Origin: Loxodes magnus
Lineage: Eukaryota; Ciliophora; Karyorelictea; Loxodida; Loxodidae
Reading direction: 5' to 3'
NCBI GenBank assembly: GCA_946699065.1
Contig: CAMPDV010001966.1
Location: 29,181 to 93,180, forward strand
DNA: 64,000 nt
A program made the position numbers and the translations under genes. The notes beneath the pieces were generated by a model. It saw only the letters and a program-made list of their open reading frames with translations, was not told the origin of the DNA and searched no databases. Below, in pieces: positions 1 to 12,222 of the stretch; position 1 is the stretch's first letter, and every line of letters begins with the position of its first letter.

Positions 1-897
1 ATAATTAGCATCTACATTTTAAATATCTATTTACTATATAAAGTATGATAATTCGTTTACAATAATTAATTATCTTGTCTTTCAACAACAAGAAAGGACT
101 TAACTTTAAAGTATTTTATTTATATTTAGGTTTCAGAATAATTCTTAATTTTCTTAATGTTTTTAATTTTGATTGAAAGATTTTAATAATTGTAATTTAT
201 AGATAAAATAAAATACTTTGTATTTTGATTGAAAAATGTTAAGATAAATAGACATAATTTTAAAAGTTTAATAGTCTTAAATAGTTTTAATTACTCCTTA
301 TTCTTTAATATATTTCTTAAATAATTAGTTATCATCTTTTTGAATATTAAAATGGATTTAAAGACTAAAATTTTTCTTCTTAAGTCTTTAGATTTATTTT
401 CATTTAAAATTAACATATTTAACATATTAAAAAAAATTTAACTGAATTGAAAATTAAATTTTTAAGATGGTGATGAGGAAATATAAAATTCAGTTTTCAA
501 GTAAAATCTAAATCTTTGAGTTGAACCAAAATTAAATTAAGAATTCTAAAAAATTAAAAGAACCAAAATTTAAAATAAGTAGATGTAAGGAAAACAATGA
601 AATATAAACATAAAAACGATTTAAAATAATTTATTTTTTAAATATTTGTTAATAAAATATTAATAGATAATTAATAGATAATTAGTATAATATAATTATA
701 TTAAGTATTAATTAAATATTTAATTTTTTACATAGACTTTATTTATTTGTATTCTGCTTTACTCTATTAATAATTATCTTAAATATATTTTAATTAATAT
801 TATATTTACCTAATTGTTTATATTTTATAAATAGTTATGAATGTATAAATTGTTTCTTTAATTTATATTTTTAAAGTTGTTTTAAGATTCTATTAAG
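1..897. other. A+T-rich DNA, no gene recognised
   Basis: The stretch is almost pure A and T with runs of TTTAA and TTATTT. I saw no protein-like reading in either strand under the UAR=Gln, UGA=Trp code and no RNA gene. Confidence 0.4.
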
Positions 898-1338
898 TCA
901 AATAAACTATTAAATAGTTTTAATAGCTTAATTTTATCTAAATAAAATTACTTAATTTTAAACAATTTTATTTTATTTCTTTATTACTGTCATATATCTT
1001 ATAATCATATGCATATAGCTTTTTTATCTCTAAGATAATATCTTTCCTTGAATATTGTACTATCAAATATTTTATTTTTTTATTTAACTTAATCAAAAAC
1101 TTTAAATTTTTTATCTAAGTTTTCTTCATTATTTTATTTTATTTATTTATAGAAATATTTCCTATAAATTATTATCAAACTTGGATATATGTAAGTTTTC
1201 TAATAATTAGCATTATTTAGTAGTTTTAATTTAAAAAATATTTTAACTTTCATAATTATAAATAGATAGTTAAATTTATTTCCTTTCTCCATTGTTGGTA
1301 CTATAAAGACATTTATAAAGTGTATAGAACTCCTTCAT
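898..1338 (-). CDS. hypothetical protein, 146 aa
   Basis: Starting at the ATG whose first base is 1338 the frame reads MKEFYTLYKCLYSTNNGERK and stays protein-like (mixed E, S, N, Q, W) to a TGA at 898-900. TGA codons inside (for example in IKQWRKL and IQSFWLS) are read as Trp. No family is recognised; no membrane segment or zinc motif is visible. The start is the first good ATG but the frame is open a little upstream. The call rests only on amino-acid composition and on the stop, so it could be chance in this code. Confidence 0.35.
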
Positions 1339-3566
1339 TTATAGATTTTTATCTTATTTTATAATAATTTTTGATTTTACTCTTCTTACATAAAAATTTA
1401 CTAGGAAATTTCATGGATTTTTGTTAATTAGGATTTAAATTTGATTGAAATTAACGAGATAGCTGGGTTCAGCTTAAAAGGTATAATTGAATAATTTATT
1501 AATATAGAAAAACGAAAAATTATTAATACATGTTGAAAAAGGAAAATACATCTATATGGTAAGAGGAAACTCAGAACAGAGACCATTTATTTAGAGGTAA
1601 ACCAGATAAAGAGAAATTTAATAAAAATATTAGTTACCATCGATAATATTTAATTTTAAGACATAAAATGAAAACAGGCTACCATTCCAAATTTTCATAT
1701 CATTTTTATTTACAAATGAAAAATACCTTAACTTTTAATTTACTAAAATTGTTCTTTTTTCGCATTAGGAGATTAAGCTAATTTTTGATTAAATTTAATC
1801 CTTAAGTTAGCATTTTTAGTTTACCTAAATAAGTAATAGCAAAGTCAAATAAATTGGAAAGGAGTGTAGAAATATACTTATTTCATCTCTATCATTAAAG
1901 AATTTATTCACTATACTTTAAGGAGTAAAAGTGAAGAACTCAAGCATAAGTTAAAGCAATCGAAAGTATTTTATTTATTAACAAAAAATGTCGGAGAACA
2001 ATCGTAAAAAATTGTTCTTGAAAAATGACTCTGAATTCATAATACTATAAACAGTTCATATGCTTTTATACATTATTAAACTTTGATTTATCATTTTTGA
2101 TATTTTTGTTACAAAAATAAAAAAAAGAAAATTGATAAATCGAAAAATTGATACTTAAGTAGAAAATTAAGGAATTAAATTTATTTAGAAATGATGAATA
2201 ATATTTATAAAATGTCATAATTTTCTCTTCACTCATTCAGGTTTCGCAATTCTCTTTTTTGGTTCGTTTTTAGGTGCCATTATTATAAAAATTTTATAAA
2301 TTTACTCTTAAAAGGAAAATGCAACCAGAATCTTTCAGATATAATAGTTAAAAACTTAAAAAGATATTCAGTAAAAAATATATCGATTAAGTTTAAACCA
2401 TTTAATTAAGTTTAAGGTATAAAACCCTTTATTAGCGTTTAATAAAATTAAGCTTTTAAATGTTAAAATTCAAGGATAAAATTTATTTAATTTAAAATAT
2501 AAAAATGAATAAACTGACTTCAATCTAAAAGTTAATGCTTTGAACAGATATAAAAAATTATAAAAAGATATAGAAAATTAAGTTCTATATTAAGTCTCTT
2601 ATAATGAAAAAGATTAAAATTTGTTTTAAATAGAGCAGAATCAGCTTTAATATAGCAATAGGTTACTAGTAATATTTTATTTTATATTATTTTATTTTCG
2701 ATATCACTCTCATTTTCATTTTATTCTTGCTCCTTTTCAATAAAAAAATCTCATTTATTCATGCATAAATTAAATTTTTTATAAATAGTTTCTATCTCAC
2801 TTTCAAATCTAGAAAAATTATTGTTTTTAACTATATGGTTCTCATTTATTAATATACGAAAAATGTTTACTTTAAGTTAAAGAATATTTATCTAGAAGGT
2901 ATAATATTGTTTAGAATTTTTCAACGATAGTTCTGTGTAAAATCTTATTTAATAATAAATTATATAAAAAAAGCTATAATTTAATCTAAAATTTATAAAC
3001 TAAAACTTTTACGTTTCTTAATAAATCTCAAAGATTTATTAAGCTCAGATTGATATATAGTCGATTATTAAAGTGAGATATTAGTAAAGTTTATTTGAAA
3101 TAGTGTAAAATTATTCTAATTTTTATAGTTTTAATCTATTATTTTTACCTTATATATTAAAGTAAAAATTAAATTTTATCTTCATACCTTTTCATTATTT
3201 CTGAATTATTAATTTGAATATTAAAAGTATCATAATTATTATTAATTGAAAGAACTGGAATTCTATCAGTAGAATATTTAGTTTAATAATTATTATATTT
3301 AAGCTTTTAAAATACCTTTAATAAGCTTTATATTTCAAATAGTTATAGTAAGAAACTTTTATTATGAAAGCAACTTCAACTTAATCATTTAATTCTTTAT
3401 TAGATTAAATTTAAATTAGTTTCTTTATAATAATTGAAAGCAATTCTAAAGAGGCCATTTTAATTTCTTTATTTGTAATACTTTCAAATTATTGCTTATT
3501 AATAAGTTTAGTAAAAGAAAACACATAAAATGTATTTAATCTAAAGTCAGAGAAAAAAAATTAAAA
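1339..3566. other. A+T-rich DNA with one weak ORF
   Basis: No recognisable gene. A plus-strand frame from the ATG at 1989 begins MSENNRKKLFLKNDSEF and could be the 5-prime end of a gene, but the rest is low in complexity and I do not call it. The segment around 1450-1485 resembles 48517-48550 over about 30 bases. Confidence 0.3.
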
Positions 3567-4360
3567 ATGGAGTCTCAAAATCTTGTCCCCGGCTTTTTTT
3601 TGAGCAAAGAAGTGATAAAAGCTCTAGAGAAAAAGCAGGCATAAAAAAAGTATCAAGAGCCTTCTTCTCCTCACTTACAAAACTAATAAAGAACCTAATA
3701 ACTATAATAAATTCCTCCTAAAGTAATATGAAGAAAGGAATCTAATATAATAACAGGAAAAGAACTTCCATCAAAGATAATTAAAAAGGAAATCAATATT
3801 TAACAGTTAGTATTTGAAATATCCAATCTCTAGGAAGAGATTAAAGTGCTTATGTATGAAAATTAAGAACTAAGAAATTTATTATCGCTTGGATAAGATA
3901 ACTTAGAGATTAGAATTATTAACTAAGAAAGGGAACTCCAAGCATATTGGAACATTTAAACTGAACATAGATAAGAAACAGCAAGACTTGGAAATATCGT
4001 ATAAAAACAAGAGTTGGAGTTTATTAAGCAAAATAATATTAGTACAAACATAACTAATTAGACAAATTAGATGGAGATAGAATAAAAAGAGGTTATAAAT
4101 CTAAAAAAATCAGATAAGTAAGGAAGAAATGCTACTACTGTAAGAGTAAGTGACATTTGTACAAGAATTACTAAAAATTTTAGAATTTCAAGAAAAAATT
4201 TGGCATAAAGAATAAGAAAAATACTAGAGGCTCTATTGTAACTAGAATGGAGATATTTACAGAAGAAAATGATGAGTACCTTTTGAAATAATAAAAACAA
4301 GAATTCAAAGAAACTGAGAAGACCTTAGTGAAGATAATTTCATTAGAATGTCAAGAATGA
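3567..4360 (+). pseudogene. retroelement ORF1 (gag-like, CCHC remnant)
   Basis: The frame opens at ATG 3567 with MESQNLVPGFFLSKEVIKAL, runs through a Q/E-rich coiled-coil (about residues 60-180) and, after a one-base shift in the A7 run near 4108, reaches KKCYYCKSKWHLYKNY, a CCHC zinc-knuckle pattern whose last Cys is Tyr. The order N-terminal basic stretch, coiled coil, knuckle matches the other ORF1 copies in this window (15012, 31730, 30420). This is what gag-like ORF1 proteins of LINEs look like: RNA-binding partners of the reverse transcriptase. The shift and the lost Cys suggest a dead copy. Confidence 0.6.
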
Positions 4361-5051
4361 TGAGAAGTGTTGCTGATAAAACAACTTATTTTAAACGGTG
4401 TCCAGATTGGCACTGTTGAACATTTTAATTACATTATCATTATTATCTAAAGTCTGACTAACCTTAATCTAAACTAAAAATTATGTATCTTCTAAATTTT
4501 ATGAGTTACTAAAGACTTATGATTAGTTTTAGAAGTATTAGCTTCATATAAGCAGAGTTGTAAAAATAAAGATATTATTTTAAGTATTAGATTTGTAGTA
4601 AACTATATTCGGAAAATAAAATTTTAGAATTACTTATTTAATAGAAAAATGCCATCTTTATTTTATTTTTCCTACTATTTACAAAGAACAATAATATCAT
4701 AATGAAAAAATTATCATTTCTTAAATAATAAAAAATTAAACAAGTTTGACTAAAAGAATTAATATAAGCATTAGGTTAACTTTGCTTAATAAAATGTTTA
4801 TTAAATATAGAATCTTATTAATAAACTATTTACTAATTAATATGTTTTAATTTAAAAATAATTTAAACATTGTATTTTACTAGAGTTAAACATAAAATTT
4901 AATAACTAAATTCAAGCTAAACTATTTTATCAGACTACCAACATTTTAGAATCAAATTCTCAATGGAAAGCTTTACAAACTCAAAATTACCAAGAAGTTC
5001 TACATATAATCCTTCTACTAAAATATTATTATATAACTTTATTTAAAAAAG
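4361..5051. other. no gene recognised
   Basis: A+T-rich with a short island (4390-4425, TTAAACGGTGTCCAGATTGG and following) that may be retroelement debris after the ORF1 copy. Confidence 0.3.
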
Positions 5052-5345
5052 ATGGACTTTGTCTCTAAAGGCTACGAGAAGAATTTCTCAAAGATGAATT
5101 TACATAGAAGTAAGCCTCCTAAATTTGGGCCAGACTAATTTCCTCATCATGGGTTGGAATTCTACCTGTAATCACCGGTTAGTGTCCTTTTCTTTGGAGA
5201 ATTGGAAGCACAACTTTGCCCAAAATTAGAAGAGAATATGCTATGGGAATATTGGGATTTAAAGAAACTTAAAAATTTACTTTTCAAAGAGATGCGCGCT
5301 ATTGAGGGGATACACACTCTATAATAACATTTTTATTATAAAAAA
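5052..5345 (+). mobile_element. LINE-tailed non-autonomous element
   Basis: A G+C-richer island of about 290 bp. From ATG 5052 one frame reads MDFVSKGYEKNFSKMNLHRS and continues through GELEAQLCPKLEENMLWEYW to the end, so it probably derives from a retroelement protein. Its 3-prime end (about 5289-5345) is a diverged version of the conserved tail found in the other elements here: AAAGAG, then TGCGCG, then ...CTCTATAATAACATTTTTATTAT. The shared tail ties it to the same family as the elements at 6871, 29711, 27412, 32922 and 61941. Confidence 0.55.
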
Positions 5346-6124
5346 TTATTTAACCTTTAAGATTAAATGTTTATATGAGCTATGAGTGCTTATTTTAGAA
5401 CTTAATTTAAAGTAGAACTTGCTTACTATAAAACTTAAATAGAGATATTCTTTTTTTATAAATAATTATCATATACTTAATAAAATGATTCACTTTTAGA
5501 AATAAAATATAGCTTCACTGTTATTTATTTAGCATAATAAAATTAATGTCTAATTAAGAGAGATAAATAAATAATAAATTTTAAGCTGTTTAATTTAAAT
5601 TTATTCCTTTTATTTGTTTTTGTCTTTTTTAATTAATAATTTCTATATTTTATTAATATGATGCTTTAAATAAAAATAGTGTTAGATATAAATAGTTTAT
5701 AATCCTTTTAGTAAAAACATACTTTTTAATTAGAAAAATACTTTTAATTATAGATTTTCAATGCTGCTAGATAGTTTAAATAAGCAATTATATTTAATTT
5801 GATTAACTATATATAATTATTAAGATTTTAATTAAAAAGAAGTGATAAATAAAAGTAAATAGAAATAATAATTAATTAAAGTTAATTTTATATAACTTAA
5901 ATATTTTAATTATTAATTTAAAATTATTACTTAAATTATTCTTGTAGATGTAAGGATTTAATTTATATTTCATAGCTATAGAAATACTAATTTAACTATT
6001 ATATTTAATTATGAAAATTAATCTTTATATTTTATCTTAAACTTTTCAAATAAATTTAAACAAAAAATTAATTATAAAAATTAAAAGTCTAGGCCAAGCT
6101 ATATTTTTCAATCCACATACAAAA
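5346..6124. other. A+T-rich DNA, no gene recognised
   Basis: Low-complexity A+T sequence; nothing supported in either strand. Confidence 0.35.
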
Positions 6125-6138
6125 CTCGATTAAACAAT

Positions 6139-6690
6139 ATGGAGTAAGCTTTACAGAATACAATCTGAGAACAATTAGAAAATTTGAAATTTTGCAGTAA
6201 ATTGAAGACCTTAACGATAAAATATCTTGCATAATAATTTGTATAATTAAACTTCAAAGAAAATAAATAAATAATCTGAATCTTAAATTGTTCTTAGTGA
6301 TTCTATGGAAACTGAACTTATAATTCTAACTTTCAGTATAGAATAAAGAAATTGCTAATACTGCAATAAAAATAGGATAATTAGTTAGAAAATACAGAAT
6401 TTTTAAGAGAATTTTAAGCCTTGAAAAACAAAATTGATTTTACTCTTATATGCAAAATTAATTATGCTGATGATGAACTTTATAAGAAATGGAATTAATA
6501 TAAATAGCGATATACGCAATAAAAAAGATTGAGTAATTCATATTTGGAAACTAACCAGACTGGAGAATGGTAAACTATGAAGATTAAGAAGCTTTTAAAT
6601 AACTATTACAAGAATGTATAATTCAAAAAAAGGAAAAAGATAGCAAACTATAGACATAAGCTTTAAATTGATTAAACTATCGATGTATGA
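6139..6690 (+). pseudogene. decayed ORF of unknown origin
   Basis: From ATG 6139 the sequence is clearly more complex than its surroundings. Protein-like pieces occur in more than one frame: KINYADDELYKKWNQYKQRY (about 6455-6515) and, one frame over, NYEDQEAFKQLLQECIIQ (about 6575-6635). No single frame carries both, so the gene is either broken or contains an unseen short intron. No domain recognised; the coiled-coil-like composition is like the ORF1 proteins nearby. Confidence 0.3.
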
Positions 6691-6870
6691 AATTATATAA
6701 TGAATAATTATTCTATTAAAATAATAAATTAAAATGTTCTATGTCTAAAATATATAAAATTGATTTAATCGAATGAATTTTAAGTTTAATAAAACTTAAA
6801 ATAAATTGTTAGAAATATAAAATTATATTTGAGCCTTAACTAAAAAACTTATTAAATATATATATAATCA

Positions 6871-7182
6871 ATAAGGAGAAACAATCCTCCAACTGAAACC
6901 GACTTAAACTCTGGTACCAGGAAGTACCCCATAGGTGAAGAACCAGGCAAGAGAAAAGAAGAAAAGATCGAAGAGGCATCAAGTAGCATTAATGATGAAA
7001 GATGCCAGATACTAAGGTCTCTTAGAGTAGTATTCCAATCGCGGCTCTATAGAAGACAAATTCACAAGCTAATGCTAGCACTGTGAAAGACTTCAACAAG
7101 AATTTTTTAACTTTAAAAATCTTATTAAAGAGCTGCGCAACATTGAGATGCTACGCGCTCTATAATCACATTTATTTATTTA
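6871..7182 (+). mobile_element. short LINE derivative A, copy 1
   Basis: About 310 bp, clearly G+C-richer than the flanks and closely similar to 29711-30015. The 5-prime part encodes PPTETDLNSGTRKYPIGEE, the same peptide that begins the ORF1 copy at 30905-30420, and the last 60 bases are the conserved hairpin tail (TTAAAGAGCTGCGCAAC ... GCTACGCGCTCTATAATCA) followed by CATTTATTTATTTA. It therefore looks like the two ends of a LINE joined after deletion of the middle, and it has been copied at least twice in that form. Confidence 0.7.
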
Positions 7183-7745
7183 ATAGAAAATTTTAATATT
7201 TTCTTATTCAATTATTTTAATCTATCCGTAACTATTTAAATTATTACTTTATAGTACGATATTTATGTACTTTTTAAATATTAAAGTACAATTTCTTTAT
7301 TTAGAAGCTAATTTTAAAATTTTTAACTAAAACAAAAAAATATAAACATTATTTAAATAGTTTATATTAAAAAACTAACTGTCTTAGAATTATTAAACTC
7401 AAGCTTATTTGTAATTATATTTAAAATGCTTTATACTTTAATTTATTTCTTAGACTATTTTAATAAAATAAAAATTATTAATAAGCACTTATTTAAAGTA
7501 ATATATTTAATTTATTACAAAAATTTAAACTCCAATTATTTTCTTAAATTTTAGTATGTATTTTAAGATTTTAATTAAATCTAGATCTATTTTACAAATA
7601 TTTTTAAATCTATTGAAATAAAAATTTTATTAAGTAAATGTTTTTATTCCCAGTAAATAAAATTTAAAATCTATTAAAAATTAATATTTTATTTATTTAG
7701 AGATTCGCTGATTAAATTAATAAAAAATTGAGTTTGGATTATTTT
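7183..7745. other. A+T-rich DNA, no gene recognised
   Basis: Low-complexity A+T sequence between the element and the next gene. Confidence 0.35.
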
Positions 7746-8560
7746 ATGTTTCATCTTAATACTAATAACTTTGTAGTATCTTAAGATTTATTCTTATAAA
7801 TAGGTCAAGGAAATCCAATAAAATTTAACCTAGCCCAAATCCGCTAATTTCTTGCTGAAATTCATTACATTACATTACCATATAAGTGCATTTTTGAAAC
7901 AGCTTCATTTACTAAGCAAAATCTCCAATGTTGCAAGCAATCTCCCTTTCAGTTAGATTGTTATCGATTCTGTAAATTACTCTAAAAGTAAACACTAGAA
8001 AACACTTTCGAGATTTTAACGCTAACATTTTTAGATATTACATGATAATCATACAGCTATCACGAAGCAAACTGCAAAATCTTAAAGAGTTTCAATAAAT
8101 TCTACTAAGCGCTTAATATATAAATCTCATAAAAAAAATTTACAGAACAGATATCTAGAACGCAAATAAGTGGTCAAAGTAAGATTCTTCTTTAACTAAA
8201 GAAAGCTACTATTTTTTAGAATGTCACAGAAGAATTGAATGATCATGTACAGAATTCGCCAACTTTCCAAATATTTGGTTAATCCGCCTAGCTTAGTAGA
8301 TTTCATAAAGGATAATATTTTCAATTTTTTTTATTTTCAAAATGCCCAGAAGCAGGAAAAATATTTTTCTAACTTAATGAATCAAGAATTTCTTATGATC
8401 CTATCAATCCTAGAGATAACAAGAGATAGTTAATGAGGGAAAATTCCAGATCCCATCTCAAAATACAACAGAATTTTACACCACATTTTTTTATAATAAT
8501 AGTAATTATTATTATAAGCATGATTCTGCCAATAATAGATAAGCCACGAACCGCTATTTA
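7746..8560 (+). CDS. hypothetical protein with C-terminal hydrophobic tail
   Basis: From ATG 7746 the frame reads MFHLNTNNFVVSQDLFLQIG and remains convincing for about 250 codons, including CCKQSPFQLDCYRFCKLL and RISYDPINPRDNKRQLMREN. TAA and TAG are used often as Gln and one TGA as Trp (LDITWQSYSYHE). Near 8490 the frame enters a stretch of Ile that could be a tail anchor. No in-frame TGA occurs before the opposing gene, so the true end is uncertain; a one-base change in the T7 run at 8486-8492 would give a Q/L-rich end with TGA at about 8522. Family unknown. Convergent with the next gene. Confidence 0.55.
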
Positions 8561-8596
8561 ATTTTAATAATATTTATGTTTTTTTCTTGTTTTATT

Positions 8597-9790
8597 TCAT
8601 GCATCTCATCTTCTTTCTTTTAGTTAAATTCTTTTTCCTCCATTTCATATGTTCCTTACCAATTAGATTTTATTTCTATCGTAAGGTTTCTTTATAAAAT
8701 TATCAATTATTTCTGCATTTGATCCCTTGTTTTCCTTTTTCTCTTTTTCTTATGCTATGATATCTGTTTTAACTTTTATGACTCCTCTTAATTTTGTCTC
8801 TATGTTATTTTGGTATCGTATTAGTATTTCTTATTTAAAGTTTTGCTTTTTTACTTTTTGTTAATTCATTATATAAGCAGATACGTTAATGCAATCAGCT
8901 TTATAAATTTTCCTTTTTAATTTTTTGTGTATATTCTTATTTCTCTTATTCCATGATTCTTTGATAAAATCTTCTACTATATAGTCTATTTGACTAATTA
9001 GATTCTCCTTAATAGATGGTATACATTGATCAAATTTATTGTTTCATCAAGTTATATAAGCTATCTTTAAAATAAATTGTGTTTTATAGTTCTTGACTCT
9101 TTCTAGGTGTAGTTTTTTCAACTTTCCACATAATAAATTTCTTGCCTCTTAGTATTCTTCACGAACCTTTTTAATATGAGCTAAATTTTATTCCTCAAAT
9201 TAGCATATATCTATACGTTGTATTGCCTACAAGATATCTTCTTTAAGAGCTTTATTAGTTCTATCACATTTTGTGATTATTCTAAATAATTACTATATTT
9301 TTTGCTTTTTTATTTATGATATTTAAGATAGTTGGATGTCTTTTGATGCAATTTCCATTCAACTATCACAATAAGTAAGTCAAGCTTTTATATTCTATAT
9401 TCATTCTAGTGTTCTACAGAGCTATGGAATTTTAATTATTCTTGCATAAAAATCTATCTTTTTACACTAATTTTTTAGAGTTAAAATTTGATCATAGAGT
9501 TGAAAGTTTGCATTGTTTTTTTATTTTTTTTCAAATATGAAGTTATTCTTCTTTGCAACTACCAAATTAAAACTATATGCTAAGTATTTTAATTTATTAG
9601 CAATTTTCTTCTGAATAATAGCATTTTTTTCAGAATACTATTATAATTTTTTACATAATTGCTCTTTTTCTAATATTTCATTCTATACGCAAAAAGGAGC
9701 ATTTATTAGAGCTCTTAATAGTTTAAGCTGAATAATTTCAAAAATTATAAGCATTTCCTTTTCTAATACTTATTCTATAGTGATATCCAT
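8597..9790 (-). CDS. hypothetical coiled-coil protein, about 395 aa
   Basis: The minus-strand frame from ATG (first base 9790) reads MDITIEQVLEKEMLIIFEII and is continuous to paired TGA codons at 8606-8608 and 8597-8599. Many internal TGA codons sit where Trp is plausible (LEWIQNIKAWLTYCDSWMEI; AYITWWNNKFDQ). The protein is helical and charged, with coiled-coil-like stretches in residues 30-110 and 200-290, and no domain I can name. Gene density and the tail-to-tail arrangement with 7746-8560 support it. Either of the two final TGAs could be the stop. Confidence 0.6.
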
Positions 9791-10020
9791 TTACTACTAT
9801 ATCCAAAATTAAATTTACAAAAGCTTTTTATACTATTAATGCATTTTAAGATGCGGTACCTTTTATATTGAATTTTATTCAGTTTTCAACCTTGGAATTT
9901 TTAAGATTCAATTAGCCTAAAACTAGATTTAATTGATACGATATATTTTATTTTATTAAATACCCTAGGTATTTATATTATTTACTTTTTCTATTGTAAT
10001 TCTAGTTATTCTTATAAATA
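9791..10020. other. no gene recognised
   Basis: Short A+T-rich spacer between the unknown gene and the palindrome. Confidence 0.35.
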
Positions 10021-10877
10021 AAAATCCAAAATTAAATGTTTGGTATTCTTGGAGGTATTTCAACCTCTTTCCCGCCTACCTCTACTAGAGATTAAATATA
10101 AAAGTATGAAAATCTCTACAACTCTTATCCTTGCCATGCATGTTTTCCTTGAATTCTTCTTTTACCTAGAGGCTAGATTTCTTTTTTTTGTTAATTTTCC
10201 CAAGTTTTTAGCAATATAATCTTTCTCTTTTTTCTTTCTATTTTTAGTTTATGTTGTCTTTTCTTTTTGTTTCCAGTTTCTTCTAGAAGTTTCAGTATTC
10301 TTATTTTAAGTTTTTATTATCTAGTATCTTTTCCATATATGCTTTCTTAGATTAAAATAATAGTATATTTTCACTTCTCCTTTAGGTTTAAATTTTTAAT
10401 TATTTTCTTCTTCGATTATCATTGGGTCATTTCCTTATTCTTGTAGATGCATTTAACGCTACGATTTTCGCTGATTTTCTTCTATTTTTTCTATTTTGTT
10501 GATTAGCTCTAGTCTTGTGAAATATTTTAAAATGAGTTAAGATCTCTTTCTTAGGCCATGAGTATCGATTCTATTTCCTCTGCAATTTCAAGTTTTTCCA
10601 TTAACTTATTATTGTCTTTCTTCAATTTTTTTACCTCTTCCTGGAGGTCCAGCACCACTTTAATCAGCTAATCTTAGCTTATTTACTACTACGTAGTGAG
10701 ATTCGAGACTTTCGAGAGCATTATATTTTTAGCCTATTTTCTAGGCATTTCCTCAGAGGTGGGAGATTCATCCTGATGGATGACCTTGCGCCTTTTTCCT
10801 GGTTCTAGACTATCTAGGTTATCATTAAATCCAGTTTTTTAGAGATGAGAAACATCCTGATTTGAATCCTGACATCT
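10021..10877 (-). repeat. left arm of 0.86-kb palindrome (ORF1 copy)
   Basis: This arm is the reverse complement of 11134-11992 with only occasional mismatches; for example GACATC with CAGGATTC on one side answers GAATCCTG with GATGTC on the other, and both outer ends carry the CCTCCAAGAATACC sequence. Read on the minus strand it holds the same decayed ORF1-like coding sequence as the right arm, so the two copies are head to head around a 256-bp centre. Confidence 0.85.
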
Positions 10878-11130
10878 TTTTTATTCCTTTATTAAACATT
10901 AATTATAAAACTAAGCTTATATATTTATTTTTTCTTTTTAAGTATTTAAAAGCTTTCTAATTAACATTTTTCATTTATTCATATTTTTTAATAGTTACCA
11001 AGTATATTAAAAACTAATTTCAATAAAATAAAAGTATCTCTTTGTAAAGCATAATTAAATTCTTTTAGCAAGTTTTGTTCGCTCAAAATGATAAATCTGA
11101 ATAAAAAATTAATAATGAAATCTAAACATA

Positions 11131-11960
11131 ATGAGATGTCAGGATTCAAATCAGGATGTTTCTCGTCTCTAAAAAACTGGATTTAATGATAACCTAGATA
11201 GTCTAGAACCAGGAAAAAGGCGCAAGGTCATCCATCAGGATGAATCTCCCACCTCTGAGGAAATGCCTAGAAAATAGGCTAAAAATATAATGCTCTCGAA
11301 AGTCTCGAATCTCACTACGTAGTAGTAAATAAGCTAGGATTAGCTGATTAAAGTGGTGCTGGACCTCCAGGAAGAGGTAAAAAAAATTGAAGAAAGACAA
11401 TAATAAGTTAATGGAAAAACTTGAAATTGCAGAGGAAATAGAATCGATACTCATGGCCTAAGAAAGAGATCTTAACTCATTTTAAAATATTTCACAAGAC
11501 TAGAGCTAATCAACAAAATAGAAAAAATAGAAGAAAATCAGCGAAAATCGTAGCGTTAAATGCATCTACAAGAATAAGGAAATGACCCAATGATAATCGA
11601 AGAAGAAAATAATTAAAAATTTAAACCTAAAGGAGAAGTGAAAATATACTATTATTTTAATCTAAGAAAGCATATATGGAAAAGATACTAGATAATAAAA
11701 ACTTAAAATAAGAATACTGAAACTTCTAGAAGAAACTGGAAACAAAAAGAAAAGACAACATAAACTAAAAATAGAAAGAAAAAAGAGAAAGATTATATTG
11801 CTAAAAACTTGGGAAAATTAACAAAAAAAAGAAATCTAGCCTCTAGGTAAAAGAAGAATTCAAGGAAAACATGCATGGCAAGGATAAGAGTTGTAGAGAT
11901 TTTCATACTTTTATATTTAATCTCTAGTAGAGGTAGGCGGGAAAGAGGTTGAAATACCTC
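11131..11960 (+). pseudogene. ORF1-like coiled-coil gene in right palindrome arm
   Basis: From ATG 11131 the frame reads MRCQDSNQDVSRLQKTGFND, then a charged region and a coiled coil (LIKVVLDLQEEVKK). After the A8 run at 11379-11386 the coiled coil continues one base out of frame as LKKDNNKLMEKLEIAEEIES. Downstream is Lys-rich with no clear zinc knuckle. The order of parts resembles the ORF1/gag-like proteins at 3567 and 15012. The frame break indicates decay or an assembly indel. The left arm carries the mirror copy. Confidence 0.55.
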
Positions 11961-11992
11961 CAAGAATACCAAACATTTAATTTTTGATTTTA
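11134..11992 (+). repeat. right arm of 0.86-kb palindrome
   Basis: Reverse-complement partner of 10021-10877, separated by 256 bp. Identity is high along the whole arm, including non-coding outer ends, so the inversion duplicated a unit rather than two independent insertions landing head to head. Confidence 0.85.
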
Positions 11993-12117
11993 ATAGCTAA
12001 AATTAGTTTAAAGAGAGGAAAATTTGGATGGAAAAGATAATTTTATTATTTATTTTATTTTTTTGACTCTATATAAGCAAAAATATTAGTATAAATATTT
12101 TTATATAATAGAAGATT

Positions 12118-12184
12118 TTAACTTAACTTAACTTAACTTAACTTAACTTAACTTAACTTAACTTAACTTAACTTAACTTAACTT
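12118..12184. repeat. (TTAAC)n pentanucleotide array
   Basis: About 13 perfect copies of a 5-bp unit (ACTTA on the plus strand), just 3-prime of the kinase stop codon. Confidence 0.95.
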
Positions 12185-12222
12185 ATTCATTAATAAAATG
12201 TTAAAGTTGCTAAATTTATTTT

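Noticed and set aside
1450-1485. Similarity with 48517-48550 as a small RNA family
   Set aside because: Only about 30 bases of partial identity in A+T-rich DNA, no stem-loop or promoter seen.
11203-11454. Minus-strand ORF beginning MSIDSISSAISSFS in the palindrome arm
   Set aside because: It is antisense to the coiled-coil ORF1 reading and mirrors it residue for residue.
12118-12184. (TTAAC)n as a telomere or CRISPR-like array
   Set aside because: A simple pentanucleotide microsatellite without spacers.
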